From positions 1 to 64,000 of the forward strand of contig CAHJWI010000008.1 of NCBI GenBank assembly GCA_903642225.1: a stretch of 64,000 nt of DNA, read 5' to 3'. Of this stretch, positions 50,924 to 59,996 are shown in pieces (the stretch's first letter is position 1; each line of letters opens with the position of its first letter). The notes beneath the pieces were generated by a model. It did no database searches, was not told where the DNA came from, and saw nothing but the letters and a program-made list of their open reading frames with translations. The translations under genes and the position numbers were made by a program. Origin of the DNA: Acidobacteriaceae bacterium (GTDB taxonomy: Bacteria > Acidobacteriota > Terriglobia > Terriglobales > Acidobacteriaceae).

Positions 50924-51410
50924 AGTCAAACCTGATGATACCGGAAAGTGGATGGGTGGATGGAGGGCTGTCGGCGACCGTCCATTGCATCAATATGGCA
51001 TCCTCAACGGGGTTGATGTAGTAGCGGGGACGCTGGCCGTTGCTGACGAAGCCCAGCTTGCGGTAGAGCGCCTGGGCCGGGCTGGAGGTGCGGACCTCAA
51101 GGTGGACCCGTTCGATGCCAGAGGCTGCGAGATGATGCAGAGCTGTGGTGAGCAGGGCTCGGCCGTGGCCCTGACCCTGGTACGCCGGGTGGACGGCGAC
51201 GGATTCAAGCTCGGCGTGTGGCGGATGCACTGTGAATGCAGCGAAGCCAATGGTGTTTTGGGCAAGGTGTGTCACCCAGACCGCGTGGGTGGAGGCCGCT
51301 GTGGTGAGCATGTGCATGTAGTGGGCTAACGTCCAATGGGGCGCGCCGGGTGTCGCCACAGCAAGGTCAGCAAGGGACTGAGTGTCTGCCGCAGAGGCGA
51401 GACGGATCAC
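50913..51410 (-). CDS. rimI: GNAT acetyltransferase, RimI-like
   Basis: The 165-residue GCN5-related N-acetyltransferase has the acetyl-CoA loop [15 protein letters not shown] and the C-terminal ALYRKLGF. Adjacent position to tsaB, common in bacteria, supports the ribosomal-protein-S18 alanine acetyltransferase assignment. GTG 51410 overlaps the tsaB stop by four bases, and its 3' end overlaps psd. Confidence 0.85.
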   Translation of the reverse strand: MIRLASAADTQSLADLAVATPGAPHWTLAHYMHMLTTAASTHAVWVTHLAQNTIGFAAFTVHPPHAELESVAVHPAYQGQGHGRALLTTALHHLAASGIERVHLEVRTSSPAQALYRKLGFVSNGQRPRYYINPVEDAILMQWTVADSPPSTHPLSGIIRFDYGS

Positions 51411-52081
51411 GCGCCTGCCTGCCTTGTGCGCAGGGCTGTTTCCGCATCGGGTACGCGCAGGTAGTTTGCGTCGACGAGCACCGGGCTGGTAAAGACGCCG
51501 GCTCGGAAGAGGGACAGGGCGAGAGTGCGGGTGGACCGCTGCAGATCGTGCTGGGTGAGGAGGTGTGTGCCTGGGAGGATGTCGGCCAGGGCAGGCTCCG
51601 CGATGACGACCGGACCCTGTATCGAGTTCACCGCTGCGCTGCGGGTGAGCATGTGTTCGGCGAGGCAGACGGGAGGGAGAGAGGTTTCGAGTGTGTATAC
51701 GCCGGCATAGATGTCGGTGCGGCCTGCGTCGAGCAAGGCCGTCACCGGGCCTGCGGAGACCTGAGGCTGGAAGGCGCAGGCGAGTGCGGCGAGGGCGGAA
51801 CAGGCGACAAGGGGGAGAGATGCGGCTTCAGCGAAACCCTTGGCGACGGCAAGGCCAACGCGGACGCCAGTAAAGGAGCCGGGGCCGGTGACGACGGCGA
51901 TGGCGCCCAAATCCGCGAGTGCGACGCTGGCAAGACAGGATTGTACGGCCGGGAGGATCTGCTCCTGCGTTGTGCGGGGGGCAATGGTTTGTTCGGCGAG
52001 TGGAGGTTCCGGCGCATCCGCGTCGAGGAGAGCAACGTAGCCGGTGTGGCCACAGGTGTCGAGGACCAGGATGAGGCGCAT
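51407..52081 (-). CDS. tsaB: tRNA threonylcarbamoyladenosine modification protein TsaB
   Basis: This 224-residue ASKHA-fold protein partners TsaD in making t6A at position 37 of ANN-decoding tRNAs. The start MRLILVLDTCGHTGYVAL, VVTGPGSFTGVRVGLAVAKG and DAGRTDIYAGVY are signatures. ATG 52081 is preferred over upstream in-frame codons. It opens the overlapping run tsaB-rimI-psd-pssA. Confidence 0.93.
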   Translation of the reverse strand: MRLILVLDTCGHTGYVALLDADAPEPPLAEQTIAPRTTQEQILPAVQSCLASVALADLGAIAVVTGPGSFTGVRVGLAVAKGFAEAASLPLVACSALAALACAFQPQVSAGPVTALLDAGRTDIYAGVYTLETSLPPVCLAEHMLTRSAAVNSIQGPVVIAEPALADILPGTHLLTQHDLQRSTRTLALSLFRAGVFTSPVLVDANYLRVPDAETALRTRQAGA

Positions 52082-52201
52082 GGGTTCATGGTAGTGCTTG
52101 CGAAAGAGCTTGGGCGCTACGCTCGCCAGCGGCGGACTGCCGCGTCTCATGGGAACATCCGCGCTATGTGCGGAGTCTATCGCTGCCGAGGTCTTTGCCC
52201 A

Positions 52202-54457
52202 ATGCGCTCCTGCTCTCACGCAATTCTGGTGGTGTCCTGTATGGCTGTATTGCCGTTTTCGCTTGCTGCCCAGGCGGTTCGGCGGGTGCCGGTGGACAGT
52301 TTGCCCAAAGCCGGGCAGCAGGCGCTGCCGATCAAGCGGGTAGCGCTATACAAGAACGGAGTCGGGTTCTTTGAGCATGTGGGGACGGTGCGCGGCGACG
52401 GGGCAGTGCGGATCGACTTTACGACTGCGCAGCTGAACGATGTGCTGCAGTCGTTGACGGCAGTGGACCTGGGTGGCGGACGCATCGCCGGTGCAGGGTA
52501 CAACAGCACGACGCCGCTGGAGCAGCAGCTGCGGAGCCTGCCGTTAGGACTGAGTGCCGATCCGACGGCGGCGGATCTGTATGCGGCTGTGCGTGGAGCG
52601 CAGGTGGAGGTTACCGGCGCGGGGGCCCCGGTGACTGGGCGGATTTTGAATGTGGAGCTGCGTGACACAGTGAAGGCTGTTGGGACCGACGGCGCTATGG
52701 CGCAACGGAGTTTTTTGACGGTGGTGTCGGACGCGGGTGTTGTGCGGACGGTGGAGCTAACGGGGACCACGCAGGTTCGGCTGCTGGATGGCGAGCTGCG
52801 CGGCGACCTGGGCAGGTATCTGCAGACGTTGGCGGGGAACCATGCCGATGGTCTGCGACATTTGACGCTGATGGACCGTGGCATTGGGGAGCGGGAGTTG
52901 CGGGTGTCGTACATCAGCGAGGTGCCAGTGTGGAAATGCACGTACCGGATCCTGTTTAATGGAGCGGCAAAGGCAGGTGCGATCAAGACGGCGACGCTGC
53001 AGGGGTGGGCGGTGATCGACAATACCGTGGGTACGGATTGGAATGGGGTGCAGCTGTCGCTGGTGGCGGGTGCACCGCAGAGTTTTCTGCAGCCGCTGTC
53101 GCAGCCGTACTATGCGCGACGGCCGGAGATTGGATTGCCGCAGGAGGCGCAGCTGACGCCGCAGACGCATGAGAGCGGGGAGTCGGCGAAGGTGGTGGGG
53201 GCGCTGGATGACATGACCGCTCCTGTATCGCCACCAGCGCAGCCCGTCTCCTCAGGCGTGGCTGTTGCGGGCATGGGTGCGTCTGCCGGGGTCATGGGCG
53301 GACTGGGGCTGAACACGGCAACGCTGGCCACAAAGCAAAGAGGTAGTGGTAGCGGGTCCGGTTCGGGCAACGGGCTGGGAGATGGCCAGGGCACTGGTGG
53401 TGACATGTACGCGTCTGCAGCTGCGGCATCGATTGATTACGAAGATTCCGCGAGTGCTTCGATTGCACCGCATGCTTCGGCGGCGGCATTTGACGATTAC
53501 TTTGAGTACAAGCTGAACGAGCCGGTGACGATCAAGAAGAACGAGTCGGCGCTGGTGCCCATTTTGCAGGCGAAGGTGGAGGTGGACCCGGTGACGCTGT
53601 GGTCGCCAGGTGGGCAGCCGCCGCTGCGTGCGCTGTGGGTAAAGAACACGAGCGAATTGACGCTGGATCGGGGCAGCTTTTCGATCGTGGAGGGTGGGAA
53701 CTTTAGTGGACAGGGATTGCTGGACCCGATCCATCCCGGCGAGCGACGGCTGCTGAGCTATGCCGCGGATGAGGCGGTACGGGTGTCGACGGACTACAGC
53801 CACGACACGCAGAAGCTGGAGCGGATCACGATCAGCAAAGGCATTCTGAAGCAGGAGGTGGCCGAGGTGGTGGAGGTGGAGTACCAGGTGCACAACGCTT
53901 CTTCAGAGGCGCGGACGGTAATTGTGGAGCAGCCGCGGCGAAAAGGGTGGGCGCTGGACAGCGATCGAAAACCGGAGGAGACGACGGAGTCGCTATACCG
54001 ATTTCGCGTGGTGACGGCACCGGCAGAAACGGTGCGGCTGCACATTGGGGAGCGGCATACGCGCACTACCCGTTATGCCGTGGCGAACTTCGACGAGCAG
54101 CAAATGACGGCGATTCTGCGCCAGACCGGAGATGCGGGCGCGGCGCTGGCGGCGCTGCAGCCGGTGTTCGCGGCCAAGCGCAGGGTGGCTGACCTTGACG
54201 CGCATCTTGCGGCGCGCAACGCTGAGATCGCGCTGATTACACAGGACCAGGAGCGACTGCGGGAGAACCTGAAAGCGCTGAAAGGGACAGCGGAAGAACG
54301 CGACCTGACGCGGCGCTATACCGGCGAGCTGAATGCGCAGGAGGACCGGCTGGTTTCCTTACAGGGCGAAGTAAAAGCACTTGGGACGGAACATACTGCT
54401 GCCGCTGCTGTACTGGCGACGGCGGTAGAAAACGCGACATTGCAACCGCTTACGTAG
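52202..54457 (+). CDS. secreted DUF4139-type protein with C-terminal coiled coil
   Basis: The 751-residue protein has a signal peptide (about 1-23, ending SLAAQ). Its first domain begins VALYKNGVGFFEHVG, as in DUF4139/mucoidy-inhibitor-A-like proteins, and continues with beta-rich sequence to about residue 310. A Gly/Ser-rich low-complexity linker (about 355-400) is followed by a second DUF4139-like portion (YEYKLNEP-type, FDDYFEYKLNEPVTIKKNES) and a C-terminal coiled coil (about 655-735). The start at 52202 gives the signal peptide; the same frame stays open far upstream, but that part is antisense to tsaB. Function unknown. Confidence 0.82.
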   Translation: MRSCSHAILVVSCMAVLPFSLAAQAVRRVPVDSLPKAGQQALPIKRVALYKNGVGFFEHVGTVRGDGAVRIDFTTAQLNDVLQSLTAVDLGGGRIAGAGYNSTTPLEQQLRSLPLGLSADPTAADLYAAVRGAQVEVTGAGAPVTGRILNVELRDTVKAVGTDGAMAQRSFLTVVSDAGVVRTVELTGTTQVRLLDGELRGDLGRYLQTLAGNHADGLRHLTLMDRGIGERELRVSYISEVPVWKCTYRILFNGAAKAGAIKTATLQGWAVIDNTVGTDWNGVQLSLVAGAPQSFLQPLSQPYYARRPEIGLPQEAQLTPQTHESGESAKVVGALDDMTAPVSPPAQPVSSGVAVAGMGASAGVMGGLGLNTATLATKQRGSGSGSGSGNGLGDGQGTGGDMYASAAAASIDYEDSASASIAPHASAAAFDDYFEYKLNEPVTIKKNESALVPILQAKVEVDPVTLWSPGGQPPLRALWVKNTSELTLDRGSFSIVEGGNFSGQGLLDPIHPGERRLLSYAADEAVRVSTDYSHDTQKLERITISKGILKQEVAEVVEVEYQVHNASSEARTVIVEQPRRKGWALDSDRKPEETTESLYRFRVVTAPAETVRLHIGERHTRTTRYAVANFDEQQMTAILRQTGDAGAALAALQPVFAAKRRVADLDAHLAARNAEIALITQDQERLRENLKALKGTAEERDLTRRYTGELNAQEDRLVSLQGEVKALGTEHTAAAAVLATAVENATLQPLT

Positions 54458-54462
54458 ACGGC

Positions 54463-55527
54463 CTATTGTGCTCCGGCGGGGGCGGCCTCGTCGGCGGTGA
54501 CTTTTGGAAAGTAGCCGCTGCGGGTGCGAACCGTCAGACGGTTGTAGCCTCTTTCCTTGGCGTCCACGTGCACCTGTCGGTAGCCGCCGAGGCGCGCCGG
54601 CTTGGTGGGCTGATAGCTGATGGTGTACTGCTGGCGGATGTCTGCGGCAACCTGTGCGGCGATCGAGTCAACCTCGTCGAGGCGGCGTGGGAAGTAGGCG
54701 ATGCCGCCGGTCTGTTCCGCGAGGGACTGCAGGACGCGCTTGGCGTGGCGGGATTCGCGCCTGTCTTCGTCGGGGCCGAAGAGGAGGCCGACACAGTAAA
54801 CAGTTGGACCGTCCAACTCCTGAATGCGTTTGATGGTGTCTTCAAGCGAGGAGGTGGATGCATTGTCATCACCGTCCGTAATGACGAGCAGAACCTGCTT
54901 GGGCTGCTTGGCGTTGCGTGCAAGGTAGTCTGCGCTGGCGACGACTGCGTCGTAGATGGCGGTGCCGCCGCTGGCTTTGACGTAGCCGAGGCCTGCCTCA
55001 AGCTTGTGGATGTCGGAGGTGAAGTCCTGGTCGATGTAGGGCTCCCAGGAGAAGTCGACGAGGAAGGCTTCGTCCTTTGGGTTGGAGAGGCGGATGAAGT
55101 CGAGGGAAGCCTTGCTGACCGCTTCGCGCTTGTCGTACATGGAGCCTGAGCTGTCGATGAGGATGCCGAGCGAGACGGGAAGATCTTCATGCCGGAAGGA
55201 GCTGATGGTTTGGGGGACACCGTCTTCATAGACGTGAAAGGCATCCTTGATGAGATCCTGCACGGCGCGACCGTTGTTGTCGAGCACGGCGGCGTTGAGG
55301 CGGACTTCGCCGACGGAGGTGCGCAGGATGTAACCACTCTTCTGGCGGTCAACCTGGGGCGACTGGTCGGGTGTGGCAGTCGGCGCTTTGGGCGGGGTGT
55401 CGCCATCGGGCGAGGGGATGGGGTCGCGATCGATGGACAGCGGCGGTGCCTGGGCGAGGAGCGACGGTGCCAGACCAAGAGCGAGGATGAAGGCAAGAAC
55501 GGTTCGCACACTACTCCGATGGTGCAT
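54463..55527 (-). CDS. secreted VWFA-domain protein (acidobacterial type)
   Basis: The 354-residue protein has a signal peptide (about 1-25), a Pro/Asp-rich linker and a beta-sandwich segment (LRTSVGEVRLNAAVLDNNGRAV). A von Willebrand A domain (about 110-310) has an intact metal site, LIDSSGSMYDKRE. It ends with the YTISYQPTKPARLGGYRQVHV segment typical of the VWFA-related proteins expanded in Acidobacteria. It overlaps the second VWFA gene by 17 bases. A role in surface protein contacts is likely; partners are unknown. Confidence 0.87.
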   Translation of the reverse strand: MHHRSSVRTVLAFILALGLAPSLLAQAPPLSIDRDPIPSPDGDTPPKAPTATPDQSPQVDRQKSGYILRTSVGEVRLNAAVLDNNGRAVQDLIKDAFHVYEDGVPQTISSFRHEDLPVSLGILIDSSGSMYDKREAVSKASLDFIRLSNPKDEAFLVDFSWEPYIDQDFTSDIHKLEAGLGYVKASGGTAIYDAVVASADYLARNAKQPKQVLLVITDGDDNASTSSLEDTIKRIQELDGPTVYCVGLLFGPDEDRRESRHAKRVLQSLAEQTGGIAYFPRRLDEVDSIAAQVAADIRQQYTISYQPTKPARLGGYRQVHVDAKERGYNRLTVRTRSGYFPKVTADEAAPAGAQ

Positions 55528-56563
55528 AGTACCCCTGTCGATTGTGGACGATGAGCTGTGGCAGTCCCTGCGGGGGGTTCAGCTTGACCTTGAGTTTGCG
55601 GTAGTTGCCGTCTTTTTTGATGTCGGTGGGCTTGTAGCCGACGACGTATTCATTGCGAAGCTCCGCCGAGATGCGACTGGCGATGTCGCCCAGTTCCGCA
55701 ACGTCGTTGACGCGGAAGAGGCGACCGCCGGTCATGTCGCAGATGTCGGCGAGCAGGACGGGGCCTTCCTTTTCTTCAACTGTGGGGGCGTACTGGTCGA
55801 AGATGCCGATGGAGTAGATTTGCACGTCGGACTCGCGGACGGCTTTGCGCAGTTCGCCTTCGCTGTAGCGGCTGCGGTTGTCGCCGCCGTCGGAGATGAT
55901 GAGCAGCGCCTTGCGCTCGTACTTGGCGTCTTTCAGCTTGTTGATGCCGAGGTAGACCGCGTCGATCAACGCCGTGCGCGCGGTGGGCTTGAGCATAACC
56001 ATGCGGGCGTCGATGTCGTCGACGTTCGACGTGTAGTCGACGACGATAGCGGGGCGATCGTTGAAGGCAATGACGAAGAACTCGTCCTGCGGATTGCTGG
56101 TGCGCATGAACTCCGACAGGGCCTTGCGGGCACGGGCATACTTGCTGGTCATGCTGCCGGAAAGGTCGAAGATGATGCCGATAGTAACGGGAGCGTCGTC
56201 TGTGGAGAAGCTGCGGATGGTTTGCGGCTGGTTGTTTTCGTAGACGTAGAAGTTCTCACGCTCCAGGCCGGTGACGAGGCGGTTCTGGGTGTCGGTGACG
56301 GTCATGGGGACGAGGACGAGGTTGGCATCGACCCGGATGGTGGCGTTGGGGTGCGAGGTGGCTTTGCTGGCGACGTCCGCGCCTGTAATTACCTCACCCT
56401 TGGGCCTGGCGGGTTCGGCCGGCTTGGTGGGGGTGTGGGCATTATCCAGCGGGTTTTCCTGCGCGCAGAGGTGAACGCCAGACAGCAGGACGAGGAGGAG
56501 GCAGACGTACGTGCTCCAGCGAGGGATTTGTCGAATGTGAACGGGTTGCCTGGCTGCATCCAT
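55511..56563 (-). CDS. second secreted VWFA-domain protein (acidobacterial type)
   Basis: The product is about 350 residues. A hydrophobic signal segment (about 20-35, STYVCLLLVLLSGVHLCAQ) is followed by a linker, a beta-rich segment and a VWA domain with intact metal site IIFDLSGSMTSKYA. The C-terminus NEYVVGYKPTDIKKDGNYRKL parallels the neighbouring gene, so the two arose by tandem duplication. ATG 56563 was chosen; an upstream in-frame codon exists. It lies 186 bases downstream of the MFS gene. Confidence 0.86.
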   Translation of the reverse strand: MDAARQPVHIRQIPRWSTYVCLLLVLLSGVHLCAQENPLDNAHTPTKPAEPARPKGEVITGADVASKATSHPNATIRVDANLVLVPMTVTDTQNRLVTGLERENFYVYENNQPQTIRSFSTDDAPVTIGIIFDLSGSMTSKYARARKALSEFMRTSNPQDEFFVIAFNDRPAIVVDYTSNVDDIDARMVMLKPTARTALIDAVYLGINKLKDAKYERKALLIISDGGDNRSRYSEGELRKAVRESDVQIYSIGIFDQYAPTVEEKEGPVLLADICDMTGGRLFRVNDVAELGDIASRISAELRNEYVVGYKPTDIKKDGNYRKLKVKLNPPQGLPQLIVHNRQGYYAPSE

Positions 56564-56749
56564 AGCTCTGCCCTGCCCTGCCGCGGTTTTCCTGCGCTTG
56601 TGGACGGAACGGATCGCGGGTGGCATCAACTCTTCGACGCAAACTGCGGTTGTAACGTCACGGCTGCGCAGGACTTCGGCGCTGGAGCCCTGATTCTATC
56701 GGATGTCTATTACAGCATGGAACGTGCCGTGATACGCCGTTTTCATGCG

Positions 56750-58333
56750 CTAGTGAGCTGCGCCTTCCGGGGCCTTTTCGCCGGCTTTTGGCTTGGCCAG
56801 CAGGAAGGCAAGAAAGAACGTGACGCCGGTGAGCCAGGCGAGCATGCGATAGACGTCGACGTAGCCCTGCGTGGCTGCCTGCTGATTGAGCTGTGTATAG
56901 ATTGCTGCCTGGCCCGCAAGATTGCCGCTGCCCCCGTACACGGTGGAACTGCCCTGCAGAAAAGAGCTGAGCGATTGCAGCCTCGCGGCAAACTGCAGAT
57001 TGGCCACGCTCATGGAGTTTTGCAGGCGGGCCTGGTGGAAAAGTGAACGATTTGTAACCTCCGCGCCCGTGAGCGAGATGAGGATAGAGCCGCCGATGTT
57101 GCGGGCAAAGTTGATGAGGCCGGAGACCTGATTGGAGGCCTCGCGCGGCAGGCCGACGTATGCCGCGTTGGTGAGTGCGATGAAGCAGAACGGGATAGGC
57201 AGTACCTGGATGACCCGCAGAACGCTTGCATAGCCGAAGCTGATATCGAGCGTTAGGTGATTGGAGACGTACCAGTAAGCGCCGGTGAAGAGGAAAAAAC
57301 CGAGTGCGATGAGGTTGCGCGCCGGAATTTTGCTCACGAGGAAACCCGCCAGCGGCATGACGAGGACAAGGGCCACTCCACCCCATGTAAGAGCCTGGCC
57401 AGACTTGGTGGCCGTGTAACCGACGACCTGCTGCAGAAACTGCGGCTGAAGGACGGTGCCGGCGTTCAGGATGCCGCCGACAAGCAGCATAAGAAAGCAG
57501 CAGATGGCAAAGTTGCGGAACTTGAACAGGCGAAGGTTCATGAGAGGGGCCTTGGCACCCTTCAATTCCCAGAAGAGTAGACCGATCATGCCGACGACGA
57601 ACATGCTGGCAAAGGCGATGATGAAGTGCGAGGCGAACCAGTTGTCCTCTTCGCCCTTGTCGAGAGCGATCTGCAGGCCGGCCATGGCGAGGGTGAGGAA
57701 GCCCAGGCCGATGTAATCGACCTTAAAAAGATTCCTGGTGTCGTGTCTGGCCCAGGGTGGATCGTCCACCAGGCGGGAGACGAGCAGCAATGCAAGCAGG
57801 CCGACCGGAATGTTGATGTAGAAGATCCAGCGCCAGGAGTAGTTGTCGGTGATCCAGCCGCCGAGTGTAGGGCCGATGGATGGTGCGAGCACGGCTACGA
57901 GTGCATAGAGGCTGAAGGCGAGGCCGCGCTGCTTTTCGTCGAAGGAATCGGCCATGATGGCCTGGGCCATGGGTTGCAGGCCGCCGCCTCCTGCGCCCTG
58001 CAAAATGCGGCACAGGAGCAAAACCGGAAGCGACGGGGCGATGCCGCACAGGAAGCTGGACGCTGTGAAGAGCACGATACAGGCCATGAAGAAGTTCTTG
58101 CGGCCGATGACGCTGGATGCCCAGCCACCCAGAGGAAGAACGATGGCATTGGCGACGAGGTAGCTGGTGAGTACCCAGGTGCCCTGGTCAGTACTTGCGG
58201 CGAGCGAGCCGGAGATGTGCGGCAGCGCAACGTTGGCGATGGATGTATCGAGCACCTCCATAAACGCTGCGAGCGCCACCGATCCGGCAATAAGCCATGG
58301 GTTGACCCTCGGCTTCCATTGCTGCTCTGCCAT
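56750..58333 (-). CDS. DHA2-family (EmrB/QacA) MFS efflux transporter
   Basis: This 527-residue protein is predicted to have 14 membrane helices. The family motif LDTSIANVALPHISGSL lies in the first helix region, with WVLTSYLVANAIVLPLGGW, RILQGAGGGGLQPMAQAI and SIGPTLGGWITDNYSWRWIF following. Such proton antiporters export drugs or other amphipathic compounds. The start at ATG 58333 matches the usual N-terminus. No emrA-like adaptor or TetR regulator is adjacent. Confidence 0.91.
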   Translation of the reverse strand: MAEQQWKPRVNPWLIAGSVALAAFMEVLDTSIANVALPHISGSLAASTDQGTWVLTSYLVANAIVLPLGGWASSVIGRKNFFMACIVLFTASSFLCGIAPSLPVLLLCRILQGAGGGGLQPMAQAIMADSFDEKQRGLAFSLYALVAVLAPSIGPTLGGWITDNYSWRWIFYINIPVGLLALLLVSRLVDDPPWARHDTRNLFKVDYIGLGFLTLAMAGLQIALDKGEEDNWFASHFIIAFASMFVVGMIGLLFWELKGAKAPLMNLRLFKFRNFAICCFLMLLVGGILNAGTVLQPQFLQQVVGYTATKSGQALTWGGVALVLVMPLAGFLVSKIPARNLIALGFFLFTGAYWYVSNHLTLDISFGYASVLRVIQVLPIPFCFIALTNAAYVGLPREASNQVSGLINFARNIGGSILISLTGAEVTNRSLFHQARLQNSMSVANLQFAARLQSLSSFLQGSSTVYGGSGNLAGQAAIYTQLNQQAATQGYVDVYRMLAWLTGVTFFLAFLLAKPKAGEKAPEGAAH

Positions 58334-58508
58334 GCCTGTCCTTGCGCCCGTTCGGCTGAGTGGATCTAGTATTTCGATGCGGTGAGAAAGGTGAGCGACA
58401 CTTGCCATGTCGCGTCGCCGTCACATGCGGACCGTACAATCAGGAGCAGTGCCGTGGCTGCAAAGCGCCGGTGCGACACTCTGCTTGCCAGGATAGTTGC
58501 TGACCCGC

Positions 58509-59954
58509 ATGCGTATTTATCCGTTTCGTGCCCTCCGTTACAACACCGGAAAAGTCGCCCTGGAAGACGTGGTGACGCAACCGTACGACAAAATTTCGCC
58601 GGCTATGCAGCAGGCATATTACGACAGGAATCCGTTCAACCTGATCCGTGTGATTCTGGGCAAGCGTGAGCCGGATACCGAGACGGACAATGTGTACAGC
58701 CGCGCCGCGGATAGCCTGCAGGATTGGCGACAAAAAGCAGTGCTGGTGGAGGAGCGGGAACCGGCGTTGTATGGCTACGCGCAGCGCTACACAGTACCGG
58801 GGACGGACGAGGTGCGGGAGCGGCGCGGGCTGATCTGCCTGGGCCACTTGTACGACTACGCCGAGAAAGTGGTGTACCGGCATGAGCAGACGCTGAGCAA
58901 GCCGAAGAGTGATCGGCTGAGCCTGTTCAAGGCGACGCGGACGTATTGCGAACAGATTTACATGCTGTACAGCGACCCTGCTTTTACGGTGGAACAGTTG
59001 GTGTTCGGCAACAAAGCCGGAACCCCTGCGGTGGTGCCGGACCAGACCGTGACCGATGAGTACGGCGTGGTGCACACCCTGTGGAAGGTGACTGACCCTG
59101 TGACGCTGAACCTGATTGTGACCAGCCTGCAGGACAAGAAGCTGATCATCGCGGACGGGCATCATCGGTACGAGACAAGCACGACGTATGCGCGGGAGCG
59201 TGCGGCGGAGCTGGGCCTGGCGGACAGCACGCGCGATGTGGCGTTCACGCATACAGAGGCAAATTTCGGCAAGCCGGATGAGAGCCCGAGCGAGGCGGAG
59301 GATGAGCGTAGCGCGTCGTTGCTGCCGGTGCCGGAGTTTCCGGAGGCCGCGATGATGATGACGCTGGTGAACATGGATGCGCCGGGCATAACAATTCTGC
59401 CGACGCACCGGGTTGTGTTCGGGTTGAAGAGGTTCTCTGTCGCAGGATTTCTGGAGAAGGCAGCGGCGTACTTCGATGTGACAACGCTGGCGGCGGCGGC
59501 AAAGGCAGAGAACAGCGATGCGGAGCAGGTGGTGGATGCGAGCGATCTGCTGGCACCGCTGAATGCGACAGAGGGCGTGGCTTTCATGGCGGCGACCGCG
59601 GACGGGAATTATCTGTTGACTGCCAAGCCGGAGACCGTTGCCGCGGCGCTGCAGGGTGTGACGGCGCGCCAGCGTGTGCTGGACGTGGTGCAGTTGCACT
59701 CGCTTGTGCTGGAGCAACTACTTGGGCTGACAGTGGAGAGCATTCGGGACCAGCAGAATCTGCGGTACCTGCGAAGTGCTCCGGATGCGCTGGCGCAGGT
59801 GGCGCGCGAGGACGCGGATGTGGCGTTCCTGGTGAAGCCGGTGACGCTGGAGCAGATGAAGACCGTGTCGCTGGCGGGAGATGTGATGCCGCAGAAGTCG
59901 ACGGACTTTTACCCGAAGCTGCTGAGCGGGCTGGCGTTTTACGCGCTGGATTGA
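58509..59954 (+). CDS. DUF1015 family protein
   Basis: The product is about 481 residues. The N-terminus MRIYPFRALRYNTGK...EDVVTQPYDKISPAMQ and the middle KLIIADGHHRYETSTTYA are hallmarks of DUF1015 proteins. These are widespread soluble proteins, some proposed to act in serine or related metabolism. Function here is not assigned. ATG 58509 was preferred over TTG 58497. It is the first gene of a plus-strand run reaching fabI. Confidence 0.88.
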   Translation: MRIYPFRALRYNTGKVALEDVVTQPYDKISPAMQQAYYDRNPFNLIRVILGKREPDTETDNVYSRAADSLQDWRQKAVLVEEREPALYGYAQRYTVPGTDEVRERRGLICLGHLYDYAEKVVYRHEQTLSKPKSDRLSLFKATRTYCEQIYMLYSDPAFTVEQLVFGNKAGTPAVVPDQTVTDEYGVVHTLWKVTDPVTLNLIVTSLQDKKLIIADGHHRYETSTTYARERAAELGLADSTRDVAFTHTEANFGKPDESPSEAEDERSASLLPVPEFPEAAMMMTLVNMDAPGITILPTHRVVFGLKRFSVAGFLEKAAAYFDVTTLAAAAKAENSDAEQVVDASDLLAPLNATEGVAFMAATADGNYLLTAKPETVAAALQGVTARQRVLDVVQLHSLVLEQLLGLTVESIRDQQNLRYLRSAPDALAQVAREDADVAFLVKPVTLEQMKTVSLAGDVMPQKSTDFYPKLLSGLAFYALD

Positions 59955-59996
59955 GGGTGGCTCACGGAGACCCGCTACAATCGTCCACGGCCCACG

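Noticed and set aside
51350..52201. N-terminal extension of the DUF4139 gene by 284 codons
   Set aside because: The frame is open, but this stretch is antisense to tsaB. The signal peptide at 52202 marks the natural start.
55373..57046. A 557-codon open frame on the plus strand
   Set aside because: It runs antisense through both VWFA genes and the end of the MFS gene, all of which have clear motifs. Its composition (long runs of Val, Asp and Gly) is what antisense reading of high-GC coding sequence gives.
58440..59717. A 425-codon open frame on the minus strand
   Set aside because: It is antisense to the DUF1015 gene, with Arg/His/Leu-rich shadow composition and no family motif.
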